The notes beneath the pieces were generated by a model, which did no database searches, was not told where the DNA came from, and saw only the letters and a program-made list of their open reading frames with translations. Below, piece after piece: positions 31,515-33,391 of a DNA stretch of 33,391 nucleotides. The translations under genes and the position numbers were made by a program. The DNA comes from Spirochaetota bacterium. Lineage in GTDB: Bacteria; Spirochaetota; Spirochaetia; Treponematales; UBA12059. Positions within the stretch are counted from its first letter, which is position 1, and each line of letters starts with the position of its first letter. The stretch covers positions 1 through 33,391 of the forward strand of contig JAKQKE010000037.1 of the NCBI GenBank assembly GCA_029560805.1, written 5' to 3'.

Positions 31515-33263
31515 CTAGCGCTCCCCGAGCAGGCTCTTGAGCTCCTGGATGTCCTTGACCAGGCGCGAGCGGTCGAGGTTTTGGAAGCGCCTGGGTACCA
31601 TCTCCTTGCTCGTGCACTCGACGACCGCGACGAGGTTCTGGAGCTCGATCTCGTGCGGGTAGGCAGGCGGCACGAAGTCGGTCATCGTCTCGTCGAGGTC
31701 CTCGCGGGTCACGAAGGTCCTGCCGTCCATCGTCGCCTTGAGCTTGGCCCGTATCAGCACCGCCTCGAGGTCGGCGCCGGAGAACTCGTGCTTGAAGCGT
31801 TTGAACAGCTCGGAGACGGGGAAGCGCCGGATGGACAGGTCGAGCTTGCGGACGAGCACCTCGAAGAGGGCCTCCTTGTCCGCGTCGTTGTCGGGGTAGA
31901 AGAGGGCGAGGTGCTCCTCGGCGCGGCCCTGGCGCTTCAGGTCGATGGGCAGGAGGTCGGGCCGGCAGGTGATCAGGAACCAGATGATGCGGCCGCGGTA
32001 CTCGGTGTCGCCCATGAAGCTGGCGAGCTGGGCGAAGATGCGGTTCGAGGTGCCCGAGTCGCCGTCCTGGTCGCGGTCGCCGAGGAAGGCGTCGGCCTCG
32101 TCTATCATCACCGCGACCGGCGCCATGGCCTTGAGTATGGTCAGCACCTTTTCGAGGTTCGACTCGGTAACGCCTTGCCATTTGGAACGGAAGTTCTTGA
32201 ACTTGACCATCGGCACGCCTATCTCTCCGGCGAAGGCCGAGACCATGAAGCTCTTGCCCGTGCCGACCGGGCCGGCTATCAGGTAGCCCATCGGCAGTAC
32301 GTCGAGCCGGCCCTGCTTGAGGGCCCTGGCCGCGTGCTTGAAGCGCTTCCTGACGAAGTCGTGGCCCGAGACGAAGGACAGGTCGTGCTCGGTCTCCAGG
32401 AACTCGAGGAGCCCGCCGGCCTCTCCCTCGATGATCTCCCGCTTCTTCTCCTTGAGGTAGTCCATCGAGATGGGCCTGTCCTCCTGCCAGCTCTCGGCGG
32501 CCAGGCGGTTCAGGTTGACGAGGTTGAGGCCCGAGGTGATCGCCCCGACCGCGGCCGGTGTCAGGCCCCGGTCGAGTAGCAGGGTACCCTGGGAGTCGAG
32601 GAACTCGAGGAACGACGAGCGCACGGCCTCGTCGGGTATCGGTATCTCGACCTTGATCGTCGAGGGGCTCGCCACGATGCGCGGGTTGAGGTCTGCCAGG
32701 TTCTCCGACAGGAGCAGCACCGAGACGTCGCCCTTGGTGAACACGGGGTCGTGGGACCAACGGTTGAGCGTGACGAAGCAGTAGCGGTCCGACTCGTCGA
32801 GCTTGGCCACCTCGCCGGCGGGCAGGACCGTCTCGGCGTAGTCGATGATCATCACGATACGCTTCTTCTGCGGGATGTTGAGCAGGAAGTAGCGCTCGAG
32901 GGTCCTGAAGGCGACGGCGGGGTCCGACGACAGGAGCTCGTCGTCCTCGGTGTCCGGGAAGCGCTCCTTCATGGCGCGTATATAGTCGCGCTGCATCTCG
33001 GGCGAGCAGAAGCTGACGCCGGAGGAGCGGTCCCAGAACACGATGATGTCGCGGTTGCCGAACAGCACCTCGGAGACGTAGTCCTGGATCTTGACGAAGT
33101 TGAACTCGCCCTCGTTCATCTTGTGGGGCAGGAAGTCGCGGATGTTGCCGTGGACGATATAAAGGTTCGCGGTCTTGGAGCAGTACTTGTACGACAGCTC
33201 CTGGGCCCACGATGGCAGTATCTTGATAAAGGGAAGGTTCTTGACGATGAGCTGCTCTTTCAT
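31515..33263 (-). CDS. AAA-family ATPase, Ycf46-like with a degenerate first domain
   Basis: Started at ATG 33263 (MKEQLIVKNLPF, ribosome site GGAGGG) the protein is 582 residues; an in-frame ATG at 33332 would add 23 unlikely residues. The C-terminal half is a complete AAA domain: Walker A GPVGTGKS, Walker B VAVMIDEADAFLGD, and a sensor-2/lid region (HEFSGADLEAVLIRAKLK). The N-terminal half has a Walker B-like strand RIVMIIDYAETVLPAG but no Walker A, recalling Ycf46-type proteins. Its role is unknown; AAA proteins remodel other proteins using ATP. It is three bases from the sensor kinase gene, so all three minus-strand genes may share a message. Confidence 0.9.
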   Translation of the reverse strand: MKEQLIVKNLPFIKILPSWAQELSYKYCSKTANLYIVHGNIRDFLPHKMNEGEFNFVKIQDYVSEVLFGNRDIIVFWDRSSGVSFCSPEMQRDYIRAMKERFPDTEDDELLSSDPAVAFRTLERYFLLNIPQKKRIVMIIDYAETVLPAGEVAKLDESDRYCFVTLNRWSHDPVFTKGDVSVLLLSENLADLNPRIVASPSTIKVEIPIPDEAVRSSFLEFLDSQGTLLLDRGLTPAAVGAITSGLNLVNLNRLAAESWQEDRPISMDYLKEKKREIIEGEAGGLLEFLETEHDLSFVSGHDFVRKRFKHAARALKQGRLDVLPMGYLIAGPVGTGKSFMVSAFAGEIGVPMVKFKNFRSKWQGVTESNLEKVLTILKAMAPVAVMIDEADAFLGDRDQDGDSGTSNRIFAQLASFMGDTEYRGRIIWFLITCRPDLLPIDLKRQGRAEEHLALFYPDNDADKEALFEVLVRKLDLSIRRFPVSELFKRFKHEFSGADLEAVLIRAKLKATMDGRTFVTREDLDETMTDFVPPAYPHEIELQNLVAVVECTSKEMVPRRFQNLDRSRLVKDIQELKSLLGER

Positions 33264-33327
33264 GCGCCCTCCATGGAGGAGTATGTACGATCGCGGGCCA
33301 CGGGGGCAAGTGTCGTCGGCTTTCCGC

Positions 33328-33362
33328 TTCACTAGGGGCTCGGGCGGCAGTATCCTTACCGT
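33328..33362 (+). promoter_or_regulatory. Candidate leaderless promoter of the right-edge gene
   Basis: TTCACT (33328-33333), 17 bases, TATCCT (33351-33356), then six bases to the ATG at 33363. No ribosome site is visible. The region is shared with the divergent AAA gene, for which only a weak minus-strand pair (TTGCCC and CATACT, 33280-33309) can be proposed. Confidence 0.35.
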
Positions 33363-33391
33363 ATGGGTAGCCAGCCTACGATACTGATGGC
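33363..33391 (+). CDS. Start of an unidentified gene (cut by window edge)
   Basis: Nine codons, MGSQPTILM, follow a promoter-like element. Too short to identify. The reading is proposed only because of the upstream element and its divergent position to the AAA gene. Confidence 0.35.

Noticed and set aside
31225-33309. A 694-codon open frame on the minus strand overlapping the AAA ATPase and kinase
   Set aside because: It is an Arg/Pro/Gly-rich reading in another frame of the same strand, typical of GC-rich shadow frames; the AAA and kinase frames carry the motifs.

Overview
The window is a gene-dense, GC-rich bacterial chromosome segment that I read as coming from a high-GC member of the Spirochaetota. 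The strongest clue is at the left: a TRAP transporter laid out as lipoprotein TatT, binding protein TatP and a fused DctQ-DctM permease, the arrangement known from Treponema (Tp0956-Tp0957-Tp0958). A large unrecognised protein between rluA-like and pgeF genes looks like a spirochaete-restricted family. Nothing resembles a prophage, insertion sequence, CRISPR array, tRNA or rRNA. Genes are packed into operons, and many junctions are ATGA, GTGA or TTGA stop/start overlaps. No gene-free stretch exceeds about 180 bases.

Left to right: (1) 1-4323, minus strand: TatT, TatP, TatQM and an alpha/beta hydrolase cut by the window edge. (2) 4459-9696, plus strand: a heterodimeric ABC exporter pair with one degenerate ATP site, the second subunit carrying a large extracytoplasmic insertion, then a sigma-54 activator with a degenerate receiver. 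(3) 9711-11806, minus strand: an MthK-like K+ channel, a separate cyclic-nucleotide-binding protein and a small secreted protein. (4) 11924-16672, plus strand: an RluA-type pseudouridine synthase, a 572-residue unknown, PgeF and an OmpA-domain protein with a low-complexity linker.

(5) 16716-21206, plus strand, is the most unusual part: four overlapping genes. They encode a two-helix membrane protein, a DUF2207-like membrane protein whose cytoplasmic C-terminus is an 'ACHX' repeat (nine Cys and eight His at period four), a radical SAM/SPASM enzyme with a PqqD-like N-terminus, and a second membrane protein. I read this as a candidate radical-SAM peptide-modification system whose substrate is the tail of a membrane-anchored protein. 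A perfect 18-bp-stem terminator follows, shared with a convergent exported FMN-binding protein.

(6) 22307-23941: two convergent membrane-protein genes with duplicated 3' ends between them. (7) 24091-28972, plus strand: a sugar ABC importer (binding protein, two permeases), a HAD phosphatase and an orphan solute-binding lipoprotein. A long imperfect inverted repeat lies between the importer binding protein and the permeases. (8) 28969-33263, minus strand: an AAA ATPase, a LytS/YesM-type sensor kinase and an AraC-type response regulator. The orphan binding protein converges on the regulator and ends within the same CTAG, suggesting a binding-protein-assisted sugar or sugar-phosphate sensor. (9) A plus-strand gene starts at 33363 and is cut by the edge.

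Two window-wide patterns stand out. Several genes without a Shine-Dalgarno sequence have a -10-like hexamer exactly six bases before the ATG (4459, 16716, 22307, 23941 and 33363, with looser cases at 4323 and 12775), suggesting leaderless transcripts. Isoleucine ATA codons are strikingly common for such a GC-rich sequence. All functions are inferred by reading motifs; no searches were run.
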